From Euwallacea fornicatus (lineage: Eukaryota; Arthropoda; Insecta; Coleoptera; Curculionidae): a stretch of DNA of 64,000 bases. Where the stretch lies: NCBI RefSeq assembly GCF_040115645.1, contig NC_089554.1:1922001-1986000 (forward strand). The letters are read 5' to 3'. Positions 1 to 12,210 of the stretch are shown piece after piece. Each line of letters opens with the position of its first letter. Position 1 is the first letter of the stretch. The notes beneath the pieces are model-generated. The model was not told the DNA's origin. It was given only the letters and a program-made list of their open reading frames with translations, and did not search any database. The position numbers and the translations under genes were made by a program.

Positions 1-251
1 CGCGATAACGTATTATTGAGTAGAACAACGGGGCCTCAGGTTATTTGTGTTCCGTGATACCTTGGCCAGGAGAGGATGCTCTCCTTTATCTCCGCAAGAG
101 CTACTAGTCGTGTCTAAATGTTTATTCAAATTATAGGCCTTTCTGGCTGGCTCCATTGTTTATGTCTGCCCTACGACTTGCATTTCTGGGATGGTTATAG
201 AAATCAAGTTATATGATAGAAGTGATACGAATAACACGATGTCAGAGGAGG

Positions 252-1344
252 ATACTTCCAAAAGTACCCGACCCACACTCGAAGGAAAAAAAAACGTCAT
301 TTCCCAGCGTAGTTTGCTTTGACATAGGCACACTTTTCTCAGCGATGTTCCGTAACCTGTTTATGGTAAAAAGCTTGGTAAGTTCCAAAATGGGCATCAG
401 TCCCGGACTCTACCTCTTCATATTTGGAAAATCTCTTTTCATCGAGTCATTTTTTAGGCCCGAAAATAGAAAATCATTCTAGGGCGCTAAATCTGGCGAG
501 TACGGTGCCTGAGGTAAAGGTTCGAAACCCATTTGATTGGTTTTGGCCATCGCAACGACGGAATCGTGGACTGGTGCGTTGGTTTGACGAAATAGGACTT
601 TCTTTTTCGCCCAAAGTCGTTGCTTCTTCCCAAGTTCCTTGCTCAAACTCTGCATTAAACTCGTGTGATATTCTTCGTTTGTTGTTTTTCCTTCAGCGAG
701 ATCTCAGGTGTGAAAATATGGACCAATGTTTCATCTATGCAAGTGAATCGACGCAAAAACTCGGCTTTATTGCTGCGAAACTTTGGCAAATACTCCCTTG
801 AAACATCCTAACGGTGCTATTTTGATTCATCTTGCATGCAGCTTTCTCATATCCCCAATCCTTCGGTCAAAATGCCATGTACAGTCGTTTTTTAAAGTCC
901 TATCTTGTCTGCTAACTAGCGCAATTTAGCCGACTGTCTTCCAGTACACTTTTGTGAATTTTCTGCACGATTTCTGGAAAGGCCGAATCTGAAGTGTCAT
1001 CAGGTCGACCACTGCGGATTTTTTCTTGGAAGCTCGTACGATCGCGTTTGAACTATGTTACTTAACATTTTACAGTCGTTACCGAAAGGCCGGATTTCCC
1101 CAAATTTGCACCTGAGTCAATTTTGATGTTGGATGGACTAAGACCTTTCGACTGAAAGTATTGGATAACCTGTCGATGGATAATTTTTTTCATGTACACA
1201 AAATCTCTAAAAACGACTTCAAAACAGACACAAATCAACGCAGCCCCCTCGAACTTTAGACATAAGCTGATTAAAGTTAGTTAGGTCTTTGTAATATAGG
1301 AAAATTAAAAATATACATCTTAAGCCGAATACTTATGGGACTAT
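252..1344 (-). mobile_element. Mariner element (DD34D), copy 1, decayed
   Basis: Remnant of a mariner transposon whose transposase reads on the minus strand. The right end, read inward, is ATAGTCCCATAAGTATTCGG. The left end starting at 252 (ATACTTCCAAAAGTACCCGA) matches it at about two thirds of positions, so the terminal repeats are recognisable but eroded. The total of about 1.09 kb is shorter than the usual 1.2-1.3 kb, because about 130 bp is missing internally compared with the copy at 36029-37265. The two copies are clearly homologous along their length. Ends are seen directly; exact boundaries are approximate. Confidence 0.8.
298..1193 (-). pseudogene. Mariner transposase pseudogene (copy 1)
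   Basis: Decayed mariner transposase, the enzyme that cuts and pastes the element. Reading from the ATG at 1193, the N-terminus (MKKIIHRQVIQYFQ...) matches the helix-turn-helix start of the insect mariner lineage that begins MEKIEHR-like. A segment like FKRDRTSFQEKIRSGRP follows, and the frame ends with a degenerate Y-V-K-x-N-Y-x-x-K tail and TGA at 298-300. Stops and frameshifts interrupt it, and an internal deletion near 700 removes the region around the first catalytic Asp. It cannot encode an active enzyme. Identity as mariner is well supported by colinearity with the 36 kb copy. Confidence 0.8.
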
Positions 1345-4300
1345 CCTCGTATATTTATGGGAGTCCAAGAATAGAGCCGAGGTGTCCACCAACCCCTATT
1401 TAGTCAAATAAACCATAAAATAACACTTTTACAGTTGAGTTGCTGAAGCATCTTACCCCAAGACTCGTTACGTAAGCAGAAAAAAAGAGCAATTTTTAAA
1501 ATCGAGCCCCGGCTGGATCTCTATCGGGATCGCAGGCTTTCATTAATAATATCGACGGTCGCATCTGCGGCAAAATATCCCCCTTAAGGCTGATGTCTAT
1601 AAATCGCCATCTAACTTTGGGCTCTTCTCTTTGAATGCTAATTAACGTTTGGTTCTGCCATTAGTCTAATTAAAGTGCCATTCCGGTACCTTATCTTGTC
1701 AAGGCGAATTAAAAAGGCACCCTGGCTAGATGGGCTCGGAGCTTTTGGCTTGTAAGCCGTTTTATTCGCATTAGTGCCAACCTCAGTCCAATAAACTGAT
1801 TACATCGGTAATTTTATATGAAAGACTTTCTGGTTATCTAAAAAATGTCTGTGAAAGTCATTCTATTTTCAATTTTGTTCTTGGCATGTAAGCTCTGCAT
1901 CTGTATACATTTAATTAACTTTACAGTTAAACCGCTTTTCTATCGCTACAAGTAATTGAAATAAGTGATTGCTGGCTGAGGAAATTTGTGGCATCCTGTA
2001 CGTTTATGTAGACAAATTAATTTTATGGCGGTGACGTTAAATCGAATATCAAGTCGTATAATTGCATTTTACAGGCAAAAAGTGACAATAGTGAAAGAGT
2101 AGCTTTTAAAAAAATAGTTTTCTCCACGACGCGAGGAGCTAGTGGGGCGCTTTTGCAAATTTTTGGTTTCTTTCGATATTTTGAGATTCCTAGATTTTTT
2201 CTTTAAATCAAAGAGACTTTGGTTCAAAAACGAATTTCGCAACTTGCCACGATTTCACCAGCACTGTATTTTTTATAGTTTTCGAAATCACAACTGAAAT
2301 CTCAACTTAGAACCATTATTATGATATCGTATTATGATTTGCAAAAAATCTTTAATATCTTGGAAACATTCTTCAAACTCTCTTTAAAAAATAATAATTA
2401 GTTTCAAATCAATACATTTTGAAAATAAATGTTTGAATTAACTATTGGTAACGCTAATGAGCTTTGTTGCGAGTTACTGCACCATATTGCATTTCATAGC
2501 ATCACGATGTATATTTACGGGTTAGAAATGCTTTCAGTTGGAACTTATCAGCTGCCCCTGGTAATGCCTAAACCAATATTTCCGCAACTATTCATGTCCT
2601 ACAGGAATTATTTCGCATGTTGGCAACTTCTCATTATAAAGCAAAGGAGGATGCTCGTTAGTGCTGCAGGAATGGACGCGGTGGTCACTCAAGGGACTCC
2701 TCAGGTACCGTACATTCTCATCATGTTACGTCTGGCCCTTCCCATTTTCTAACAGTAAATTTAACGTTAGCATGGGTTTAGTCGTGTTTTGTGTATTAGA
2801 ATCTATGTTTCATTTCGTTTGACTTCGCATGTGGTCCAGTTTAGGTTCAGGTTTAAGACCATAATCAAATCAAATCCGCCTTAACTCGAGATTCATTTAT
2901 AAACTGACGCTGAGAAAAACCAAAGGAAAAGCCACTTAAGGGTTTCCATGTGGATGCGCTTGGTTGATCGCGCGTTCCACGGGGCTGATTTAAAATCGTA
3001 CCCCCGGAATTTTCAACGGTGGGGAGGTTAAAATAAATTTGATTTTTAAGCTACATAAAAGTTGTCATAAATATGCTTTTAGGGCTGGGAATAAAGGAAT
3101 TGTTTAAGTAGATTACGCCCTGGGGTCAACGTTTAAAATTTTCTTTTATTAAGAGGCACAGAAGTGTGAGAGGCAGAAAGCTTTGTGGAAAAGAACTGCT
3201 TATTGGGAATTTTAATCCCATTAAAACCTTAAGCTAGACTGGATTTTTTTTTTTTTTTGGTAACAAATGCATTCAAATATTTCCTTACGACCAAAAGTTT
3301 CGCGTTTTAGTCAGCTCGCACAGCAGAGGTGTAATACAAACGTGGTAATGAGTCCAGAGGTCAGGCCAGTGTATTTACCCGACTAATAGCCAATTCATGG
3401 TCCTCCTAGCAGGCCCAAGCTCTCCAATTAGGCCCCGGTTTATTTACAAACAGACCGAGCTCTGTCGAGGAAACAGTCTTACGTAATTGCTAATTAAGTT
3501 GCGGTAGTTCTCGATATATTAAACCTCAAAAGGTTCTTTTCATGTCGAGGATTTTAAGAGGTGTGCTTTTAGGGAAATTTTAAACTCGGGAGGCGCTCAA
3601 AAAACGGCCATAAAGAAGTAACTTCCTTCCCTTAAATTAGGAGCATACCCACGGGCAGATTTATAACTTTCTATGCAGGTGTGTAAGTTATACGGCCCCG
3701 AATAAAACACGAAATAGCTCGCGTCTCGTCGGGCCCTTTGATTTATTAGCGGTCTTCATTAAATACTCGCGGTTTTCCGTTCTACCACGCATCATATTAC
3801 CGCTTCTCAGCCGTAAATTCGGAAGGTGAAAGGAACGAAGAGGCTCAAAATGTGCGAAGGCAACATTTCCGTTTAATATTCCCGAATAAACTAACGACGA
3901 ACAGAAATAGTCAAAATTCTATACGGGTTAGTCTTTTTTTTCATGCATAATGAAGGAATCTTCGAAACTAAAAGAGATGGAGGGTTGGAAGCGGGGAAAA
4001 TGGGGAAAGGTTTGCAGTTTTGTGAACTGAGTATAAAACCACATTTGAACTTCCAAGAAAAGGTCGCAGCGCGCTAGAAACTAATGAAAAACCAAAATTG
4101 GTCAAAAAACGACAACGTCCGTGGAACCTTTATTATCGAGAGTATCAAAAATGTGTAAAAACAAAAGTGATTGGTAATTGTTCTGAAAAGGTGATAAAAT
4201 GCGTAACACTTTTTTAAAAAGTTTGTTTCCGAGCTATAACAGCAACTCACATTTTTTTAGAGGGAAACCGTATTAAAAAATGGGCCTATAAAATGGCGTA

Positions 4301-4883
4301 TTTTCCCCCTCTTAGTGACATAAGGCTTGATATACTTATTTTGAAAACTGCCAAAACTACGCCACTTTTAACCGTGTTATTTAAAATAATACATTACGGT
4401 GCAAATGTATGGAACAAATTCATTATACCTAAAACGACAATTGACAAATATCCTAAAGCACGTCTATTTTAATTTCTAACGGGCCTCATTCTAGTAAGTA
4501 TTTTAGAGATGTGATGGCACCAAGGTGGACGCAATAAAGTAAGCGAAAACTCTGTTAAATATAAGTAGAGGTCATGTGGCACCTCTTTCAAAAGGTTTCC
4601 TCATCACTCCTCATCCTCATCACAAGGTTTACTCAACAGTTTTATTTTTTTACCGTCTATTTTTATGCTGCTAATATCGTATAAACGTTCTATTTATGTC
4701 TTCTTTGATTTATGCGGTTTGAAAAAAACTGCCTCAAAATACTGAAAAAAGTTATTCCTACCTACAAGAATGTAAAAAGAAGCATTCCATTTTCACATTT
4801 ATTGATTGATGCACTGCGAATAAACAATTTTTATAAAGACATTAAAGGAATTGATCAAATAATGAAGCTTATAGATACTGAAT
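1345..4883. other. No gene recognised; AT-rich non-coding
   Basis: No coding region, RNA gene or repeat could be supported. Around 1540-1740 and 3420-3520 there are several TAATTA/ATTA motifs in slightly GC-richer sequence, which could be regulatory but is unproven. A run of about 16 T lies near 3245. The open frames present (for example 2429-2752) have no recognisable family. Confidence 0.5.
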
Positions 4884-5275
4884 GAATTTCAATATTAATT
4901 ATGATTGGCTATGGAGATGGAGCAAGAACCCAGGCTAAGGTGTGTAATGTATTTAATGCTAAGTGCTCTAACCGAGAACTCGTTTCTCACTCAAAAATTA
5001 GTAAACTTGAGAAGAAATTGTGCGGTACCAGTCATGTTAATGATCTTCCCAAAACTGGTAGGAAATAAATTTCCGAAACCAACAAATTTGACGTGTTTCT
5101 TACATTTCAATAAGATCCCCATATCTGCTCCAGGCAAATCGTACTAGATAATAATTTATAACATTCGATGATCTTTAGAGCTATACAACGAAAAAAGAGG
5201 CATCCTTACAAAATACATCTGGTCCAGGAGCTCTTAGAAGATGACTTCGATAGACGAATCATATTCAAATCAAGT
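4884..5275 (+). pseudogene. Tc3-like transposase N-terminal half, decayed
   Basis: A frame-broken stretch that reads as the DNA-binding half of a Tc3-like (IS630-Tc1-mariner) transposase. Successive pieces are GYGDGARTQAKVCNVFNAK, then NRELVSHSKISKLEKK, DLPKTGRK, ISETNKFDVFLTFQ, and near 5200 HPYKIHLVQELLEDDFDRR, which is the conserved join between the two helix-turn-helix domains and the catalytic domain. Stops and small frameshifts lie between the pieces. The catalytic half is not visible downstream, and I found no terminal repeats, so this is an orphan fragment. The HPYK...LLEDDFDRR motif makes the family call fairly firm. Confidence 0.75.
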
Positions 5276-7860
5276 ATATTATGTTTTATATCATTAAAAA
5301 AAAAACACTCTTTTATAGGATCAATTTTTAATATGGTCTCCATTTAAAAGAACGTAAGTTTGTGACATATCTTCGAGCCGACTAGTTAAAAAAAATGAAT
5401 TTTATCACATTTTTAGAACAATTATTTGCAATTTTTGTGTTTACACATTTTTCACATCATTGATAATAAAGAGATAATATATATTTTACTTTTTTGACCT
5501 TTTTTTTGGTAAATATCTAAGAAGTCATGACTTTTCCTGAAAGTTGAAATATGTCTTTAAGCTCAGCTCATAAAACTGCAAACATTTCCCCATTTAACTA
5601 ACTCTCTATCTCTTTTAATTACGAAGATCCTTTTTTTATGAATGAAAAAATACTCATGCGTCTACTTGCTCCTAACCTATAATTTAACGCAAACTAACCG
5701 GAAACCAAACAGAGCTACTTTTTAAACCTCGCCTTCAGAGACTGTAAAATCACAACTGATGGCCTTCACTAGGGGTTTGATATACGCAAATAAACTGGCC
5801 TGATTTACATAGAGACCTAGTGGCGTCAGCTTGGGGGACATAAAAAGATGTGAAAGACTGCCCAGAAGGAAACCGTGTCCGGTCACAACAACTGTCACCG
5901 CCTGAAGAAGCTGCATACATATGCAAACACGATGTGGCTGTTGATTTTTCTTTGTGCAGATCCGTATTTTAGGAGACTAGACGCCAAAAAGAACGCACTA
6001 AAACCAAATTTATAGAACTGAATTCATATTTTGATTGCCCGGAGCCGAGAGGACTTTTGCAAGTCAAATATCTAGATGGTTTTATGATGTTGGTTGATCT
6101 GAAAATAGGCTTTTCATTTTCGCAAATTGGCACCAATTTGACTGGAATAATAAAAGTTTCAGTTTATTTACAGTTTAAGTCATTAAACGTGCGCGTCCAA
6201 GTTAATTTTGAACGAACTTCATGCATCAATTTATACTTATTGCGGTCCAGGAACAAACGTGGCGGCATGGACAACTTCAACGATTCTATCCATAGTCGCC
6301 CTTATGTAAATGTGGCCGTCACATACCATAACTTATAAGTATTGGAATCACTGCAAGGCCCTATTAGAGGGTCACTTTGAATTATTTACAAGGCCCTTCC
6401 TTTGCGGATATTTCTATGGAAATGGGCTTGAAATCGGTGGACGGATGCCCCTTATGGCGAAGCAAATGATGCATAAACCAATTTTTCCGCAGCTTTTAGC
6501 TTTTGATTATATTTTCGTTGCAAATATGTTTTATCGATAAGTGATTAATGAAGAAGGCGACACCTTCAAATAGGCAATGACAGAGGCTTTCCAATTGAAA
6601 ACAAACATAGGTCAGAGGCTGGATGGCCCATATCATCCTAGTCGACGTGAAATCCTAGGGGATCCGTCTCACGACAATGGTCTGCCCTCGGGAGCACAGA
6701 GACTCTCTCAACAGGATTTGACAGTGTGGAAAGTGTATAAGAGACAATTAAGCCTATTTTATCTACTCGAAGTCAAATAAATTAGTGTTGGTGACGTAAT
6801 GGCTGATGGAATAAAAGCAAATTTTTGGTTGCCTTTTCCAACATGGCATGTCTCCTTTGATCACGGTGAAAGAATTATTTCAAATCCATTTAACGTGGCA
6901 GTTGCCGCCGCGTATGGCAGTCACGAAAAAGTTTTGTGAAACTCAAATAATCGCTAACTTTTTCTTGGACCGTATCGATTCGCTATTTCAGTTCGCTCTA
7001 ATTTTTAAAGGTGAAAAGAAAAGGCTTTCGGGATTTTGCAAATTCTTATGAAAATATCTCGTTAAACAAACTAAAAATTCTTAGACGAATGTACCATTGT
7101 GGAATTCGCTTAAATTAAACCAACGAGACTATTCTTTTAAAAAAAAAAGAACCCTGGGGAAAAAAGTATTCAAATAAATAAAACGGCTGTTGAAACATAA
7201 TGAAAAAGGATACACACCATTGTCTTGCCACAAAAACTTTTTACAATATAATTGCCGACGTAAACGGCAGACGAATAAAAAGATAGCATTTTCAGAGATG
7301 TCAAAAATACTCGAGACACTAACACCCCTGCATACGAAGCAAGGGTGAAAAAGGGCCATTGTCCATTCGGGCCTATCTTGTTCGCCCGCAACTTTTGTCA
7401 GTTTGACAACCGGACACGATTTCGTATTTTTCCCGTGCCCTGGAGAAAAATATTAAAAGCACATTTTAACATATGCGACCCTTCAAGGAAGCGCCATTGT
7501 GTTTTATACAGACGCTTGATGTATTGTCTGCAATTCATTAAACATCCAACCTTAATATAAGGAAAATAAGCGTGTATCGTCCATATTCATAAAGGGAGCA
7601 TAAAAATTGTTTTTTAAACGATTTGAATAAATCAGGGAGCGATTTTGCGATGTGCAAATAAATTTATGGGAAAAGAGGTCCGCTATTTGCAAACAGGAGC
7701 ATATGAATGAAAATAGCTGGTTCAGGGATACAAAACAGGGGAAACGCGTTAAGGCATGAAAGCCACTAAGGAGGGAAAAATGTGAAATCAAATATGGAAA
7801 GCGGGAAGCTCAACGATTTTCATCAGTCTTTGTAGATATATTTTTTGGTGATAACTATCA
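5276..7860. other. No gene recognised
   Basis: Non-coding as far as I can see. The open frames at 5722-5916 (minus), 6057-6338, 6310-6540 and 6577-6780 show no recognisable domain and are of a length expected by chance. Confidence 0.5.
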
Positions 7861-7877
7861 ATGTATGTATGTATGTA
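7861..7877. repeat. Short GTAT microsatellite
   Basis: About four tandem GTAT units directly abut the left end of the 7878-8610 element. Its TA target site lies within the repeat. Confidence 0.8.
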
Positions 7878-8610
7878 TACAGGGTGTTTCCTAACTACGT
7901 GTAAAAAATCTAAAGGGGTAATCCTTGACTGATTTTGGGTCAAAAATGTCTAATAAACATATGTCCGCAAATGCCTTGTTTCCAAGATACAGGGTGTTGA
8001 CTAAAAGACGTTGAAAAAGGTTTTAAAGGTTTCTAAAGGTTTGGTGGTATTTACTAACTTGTTTATTGTTAGTTTTTTTGCTACTTCCACTACTATAAAC
8101 AAGATAGTCAGTGTTGTTTTGGTGTTTTACTCTCTAAAGTGAAAGAATTTAGTTTTGTGTCCCAAAAATCAGATTATACCTCAGTTTTGAAAATTTTTCA
8201 AATGCCTAATTACACTAATCAAGAAATGGCCGATATGGTTTTTGTTTACGGCCTTGCTGATGGTAAGTGTTTGGCAGCGAGGCGCATTTACATGGAAAGG
8301 TTTCCAAACCACCAAGCTCCCAATCACCAAACTTTAATGATGAGTAATTATTATGAGTAATGATAGTCATTTTCAGCAATTCTTATGATTAATCATTAAA
8401 GCATTCCCCCAAAAAATTGTCTTTTCTAAAATTCAAACACCCAAATTGAGTCATTTTGGAAATAAAATCTCTTTTTCTTGTCACATTTCAACACCCTGTA
8501 TCTTGGAAACAAGGCATTTGCGGACATATGTTTATTAGACATTTTTGACTCAAAGTCAGTCGAGGATTACGCCTTTAAATTTTTTACACGTAGTTAGCAA
8601 ACACCCTGTA
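7878..8610. mobile_element. TACAGGGTGTTT-ended deletion derivative with long TIRs
   Basis: A 733-bp element with near-perfect inverted repeats of about 125-130 bp (7878-8005 and 8486-8610). The ends are TACAGGGTGTTT and AAACACCCTGTA, flanked by TA. About 115 bp inside each end there is a second copy of the terminal motif (GATACAGGGTGTT), giving a double-terminus layout. Between the arms lies a short transposase-like N-terminus, then non-coding sequence with AATAAA near 8461. TA target, TIR form and protein remnant indicate a non-autonomous member of the IS630-Tc1-mariner superfamily. Confidence 0.85.
8202..8360 (+). CDS. Truncated DUF4817-like N-terminal domain ORF
   Basis: A 52-codon open frame starting at ATG 8202. 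It reads MPNYTNQEMADMVFVYG, then LADGKCLAARRIYMERFPN. This matches the 'YTN.E.ADM.f.YG...' motif of the DUF4817-type helix-turn-helix domain found at the N-terminus of many insect transposon proteins. The frame stops soon after the domain, where the rest of the transposase has been deleted, so no catalytic residues are present. It has no stop or frameshift within the domain itself. If expressed it could only be a DNA-binding peptide; expression is not shown. The domain name is from memory of the family and should be confirmed by a domain search. Confidence 0.5.
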   Translation: MPNYTNQEMADMVFVYGLADGKCLAARRIYMERFPNHQAPNHQTLMMSNYYE

Positions 8611-11600
8611 TATCTAATCAAATAAGCAATAAGAAATTGCCTCCCACTTACTTGCGCCAGCAGTCATAAAAATAACGAAACAGGTATTCAGGGGTAAAAT
8701 AATAATTGCAATGGAAATTAATGAAAAAATGTATGAAGTGTGCACGAATGCAATTCGGGGTGAAAAAACGCACGAGTGCCCATAGTACATCAAGGTGTTT
8801 TTTCTGACTCAGATCAGATTTCTGATTCGCTAGTGATGTTCGAGGGGACATTTTACGGAGAACCAAATGCCACGGTTTTGTGAAACTTTTGTAGAATTTT
8901 CAACGCGTAGGAATTTAAAGAAATTAACCACGATAAAATTTCTGATGGAAATTTTATCGTGATCACATTGTATGTAATTTTTTTTTCTTTCTGTGCCTAA
9001 AAGGAGAACTGTTAATCCTCAACTGAAAGTCGAAGGGCCCAGAACTGGTAGAAAATTTAAACAAAACAAAAGTCTTTTAACAGCAGTTAATTACAATAAT
9101 TGAGAGGCGATTGAAAACGCGGGGAATTGCCGAGTCTCCCAACTCTTTCGGTTCGAAATGGAATTGCCGGAAACTTTCACCGACTATAACAACGATTTTA
9201 AATAACACATAAAATTAAGTCGGAGCTTTCAGATCCAGTTACTCGAAAGCAGCAGGTACAGACGTTACGGCGAACAAATAAAATAAAATCGAAAAGAATA
9301 AAACTACGGAAGGATTTGTAGGCTATTACTAAACGAATTTTACACCTATTTAACTTTAAACGGCACCGGGAAAAAGAGAAATGGAATCGGTTAGAGTCAA
9401 TGAAGACGAAACGAAAATGGTTTTGGGGGTATTTTCATTTCAAATTTAGCGTAAGGAGTATTTGTTTTTTTGCACTTCCCTGTCAATTCTATTGAATATT
9501 AGAATCATGCCGCCAATGCAATTTACTGGGCTCAGCTGCACATCGTACTGTAAAGTTTTAAACTGAACCTTACTTGATTGAACTGAGTAAACGAAATTAG
9601 GAAAAATTTGTGCCAATTTGGTGGCCAGTAAAACAAGACAACCATAAAAATAATTTTACATCGTAGCCTCTTCGACTAGTCCCTTAACACTCTGACAACT
9701 TGTTCTTGAGTTATAAAATATGTTACTAATTCTAAAATTAACCATATCGCATCTATTTTACTACCCTGTTACTGAGGGTTGGTCGTATTCCTACGTATGC
9801 TGAGACATTAAATTTATATCCCAGAATATGCCGGTAAAAGACCTCAACTTTGGCTCGATATTTTATTGAGAACGCCCCGGAAGACTGTCGATGGTACAAA
9901 AAAGTCCATGTTTCCATTGACACTTCTCCCAACCCTTCGCTTCTGATCGTCCTCCATTTTGCAAAATCCTACTTCTTTCGTGATGATCAAGTTCAGTAGC
10001 TCAACGGCAAGTTTTCTTTACTCGTCAATATTTTCTATGAGGTTTTCCCAAAAACGGAACATTTTCGTTAATTGTGCGATGGCAAATGACCCGTCGTAAT
10101 CATCTTGCGTCTGCAAAGGTCTCGCGTGATGAAAAATTCCTTTATTTACGATCAAGTTAGTTTTGGACAGGAAAACTTAAAAAGACAAAATGCTGGAAAA
10201 ACGGTTTTTAAAACTCGTAGAAAGGAAACTAATTCGTTAAAGCTTAAGATTGCCTTCCTTTCTGCTTAATATTGTCAGCACGTGATCGTTCTCTCCCTTC
10301 AAATCCCAAATATACGACAAAAATCCAGGGATTAACGGAATGTTTATGAGGATTGGCTGCCTTATGGAAGCAGTTGTGTATATTAGAGATTTCAGTACGG
10401 ATGCTTTGATTTTCTGCGTCATCGCAATTTTTTCGTCGCAAATATAAACGAATTTCAAGAAATTTGACATAAAGCTGGAGGCGATATAAATTAGGACATA
10501 ACGCCTAAACGGTGTATATCTTGGCGGTCTCGAATCCGAGTCATAACTTTGACGAAGTAATCCCACGCTAGTTAGCTCTAAGAGATTAAAGAGCTTTGGG
10601 AAAGTCCGACACAAAATAATGCCACTGGGCGGCAGAGAAATGCCGATACTAACTCAAGCTGACACCCAAATTCACAGACACATGTTGGATGTCATAAAGG
10701 GGGTTTGGGCGAAGATACATGGCGCACCTTAAGACCTCGATGGCTCTCCAGCGTTGCGATTACGTCTACTCCACTACGTCGGAAATATTAAGAGAGATTA
10801 TTTATTGCTCTGCTACATGCACTGGAGAGACCTAAAATTTGTATGAAGTTACTTAGTGCTATCTAAGGCTTGTAAAATTCAATGTATTCGGGCGAAAACT
10901 TCTACCCCTCATAATGTGCCAATAAAGATCTGTTCGATAACAGCGCTTTGTGTCAGAAAACAAGCGCCCCGCTAATGTAACGCCACTCAAAATATCTAAT
11001 AAAGGAGCTTTTTGAGCTTACGCAGTGTTAAAATGCAGTAAAAACCTGAGCCCTAAGCGCTTAGTATGTCTACTTTATGTATCGCGGTCTATGTCGGTGT
11101 TTAGCCCCCCTTAAGGGGCGTTTTTGTGAGCGAGAACACACTATCTTTATTATTTTATGATTATAATGCACTCCGAGCTAATAATTTACTTCGGCATGGC
11201 TTTATTTCGTATAACCTCCATTTTTAACGTCCCTGTTAAGAGCAAAAAGAGGATTTTTTATCGCATTAATGTGAGGATTTTATGAGCTCCAGCTAACGAA
11301 ACTGTTGCTTGGGGATTTGATGGTTTTAAGTTATCCGTTAGAATTTTTACAGAAAGTTGAGGTCGTGATATTAGCCAGGTAACTGTAATTTTAACGTTAA
11401 GAAGCAAAACGTTAAAGGTTTATACTCCCGTCGAATAAACGAGGTTGTTAATATGTCTAAAAAACGGATAATCGTTTATTGAGAGCAAAAAAATCAGCTA
11501 AGACGATGAAAAAAAGATTCTGGACATCTGACTAAGCTCGAAGGGACTATAGCTGCACGTTATACTTCCTAAATATTTTGATGAGTTGCCCATCATCAAG

Positions 11601-11718
11601 TGCGATAGGATGCAAATAAGTGATAAATCACGATAAAGTGATAGTGGAACGCGAAGCTCTGGAAGGACATCTTCTGTCAATATTATGCGGATTTAATGAA
11701 CAGAATTATCTGATCAAC
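8611..11718. other. No gene recognised
   Basis: No gene, RNA or repeat supported. The longest frames (10237-10614 minus, 125 codons) have no recognisable motif and are compatible with chance in a window this size. Confidence 0.5.
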
Positions 11719-12078
11719 TACAAAGTGTCAATTTGAAAACTTTCCATTACCATTATTTCGCAATAGAATAGATTTTTAAAAAATCGTCGCAATACGTCGA
11801 TTTTGTTATCAAAGGGGAACAATTTTTACGTAGAATTCATTACGAATTTTCCAACCCCTCTTTCCCCCAGAATCACCACCTCAAATATCATAAATGCTAA
11901 AGGGAATTAAGTGATGTATAATTTTAAAGAGCTTTTCTTTCTCTACATTTTTGGTATTCCATTTGTTCCATTTGGCTGCTACGTTATCAAGTTAGGCGTC
12001 TTTAAAAATACTAACTTAATTTTTTTCTATTAGTGTTTTGATAGCGTTGAAACTAAAACTTTTTTTATTCAAACATGT
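11719..12078. repeat. Left long terminal inverted repeat
   Basis: Pairs with 13936-14291 in inverted orientation from the tip to the inner edge near 12078. Matching blocks include ATTTTTCTATTxxTGTTTTGAT and GGGGAACA. The tip resembles the ACAGGGTGT-type ends of the 7878 element. Confidence 0.85.
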
Positions 12079-12210
12079 CACACTTTGAGGAATTTGTTGT
12101 AATAAACTTCTGCATAGCCGCTGTAAATTATAAAACAAATAATTTTTTTAATTACTGGCCTTTAAAGAAAAACACGTTCAAAATTGGAATTTCTATTTTG
12201 AACGCTTTGA

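Noticed and set aside
424..801. 125-codon plus-strand open frame
   Set aside because: It is the antisense shadow of the mariner transposase pseudogene.
1826..1842. CTGGTTATCTAAAAAATG, resembling miR-9
   Set aside because: The seed differs from miR-9 and no hairpin is apparent.
5722..5916. 64-codon minus frame with possible splice sites
   Set aside because: Splice signals are weak and no family is recognised.
6733..6746. 14-nt exact match to the Tn5 mosaic-end sequencing adaptor (GTGTATAAGAGACA)
   Set aside because: The match does not extend on either side and there is no sign of a chimeric join, so I take it as chance, though a read-level check would settle it.
10237..10614. 125-codon minus-strand open frame
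   Set aside because: No recognisable domain, and an alternative frame is open alongside; about one frame of this length is expected by chance in 64 kb of this composition.
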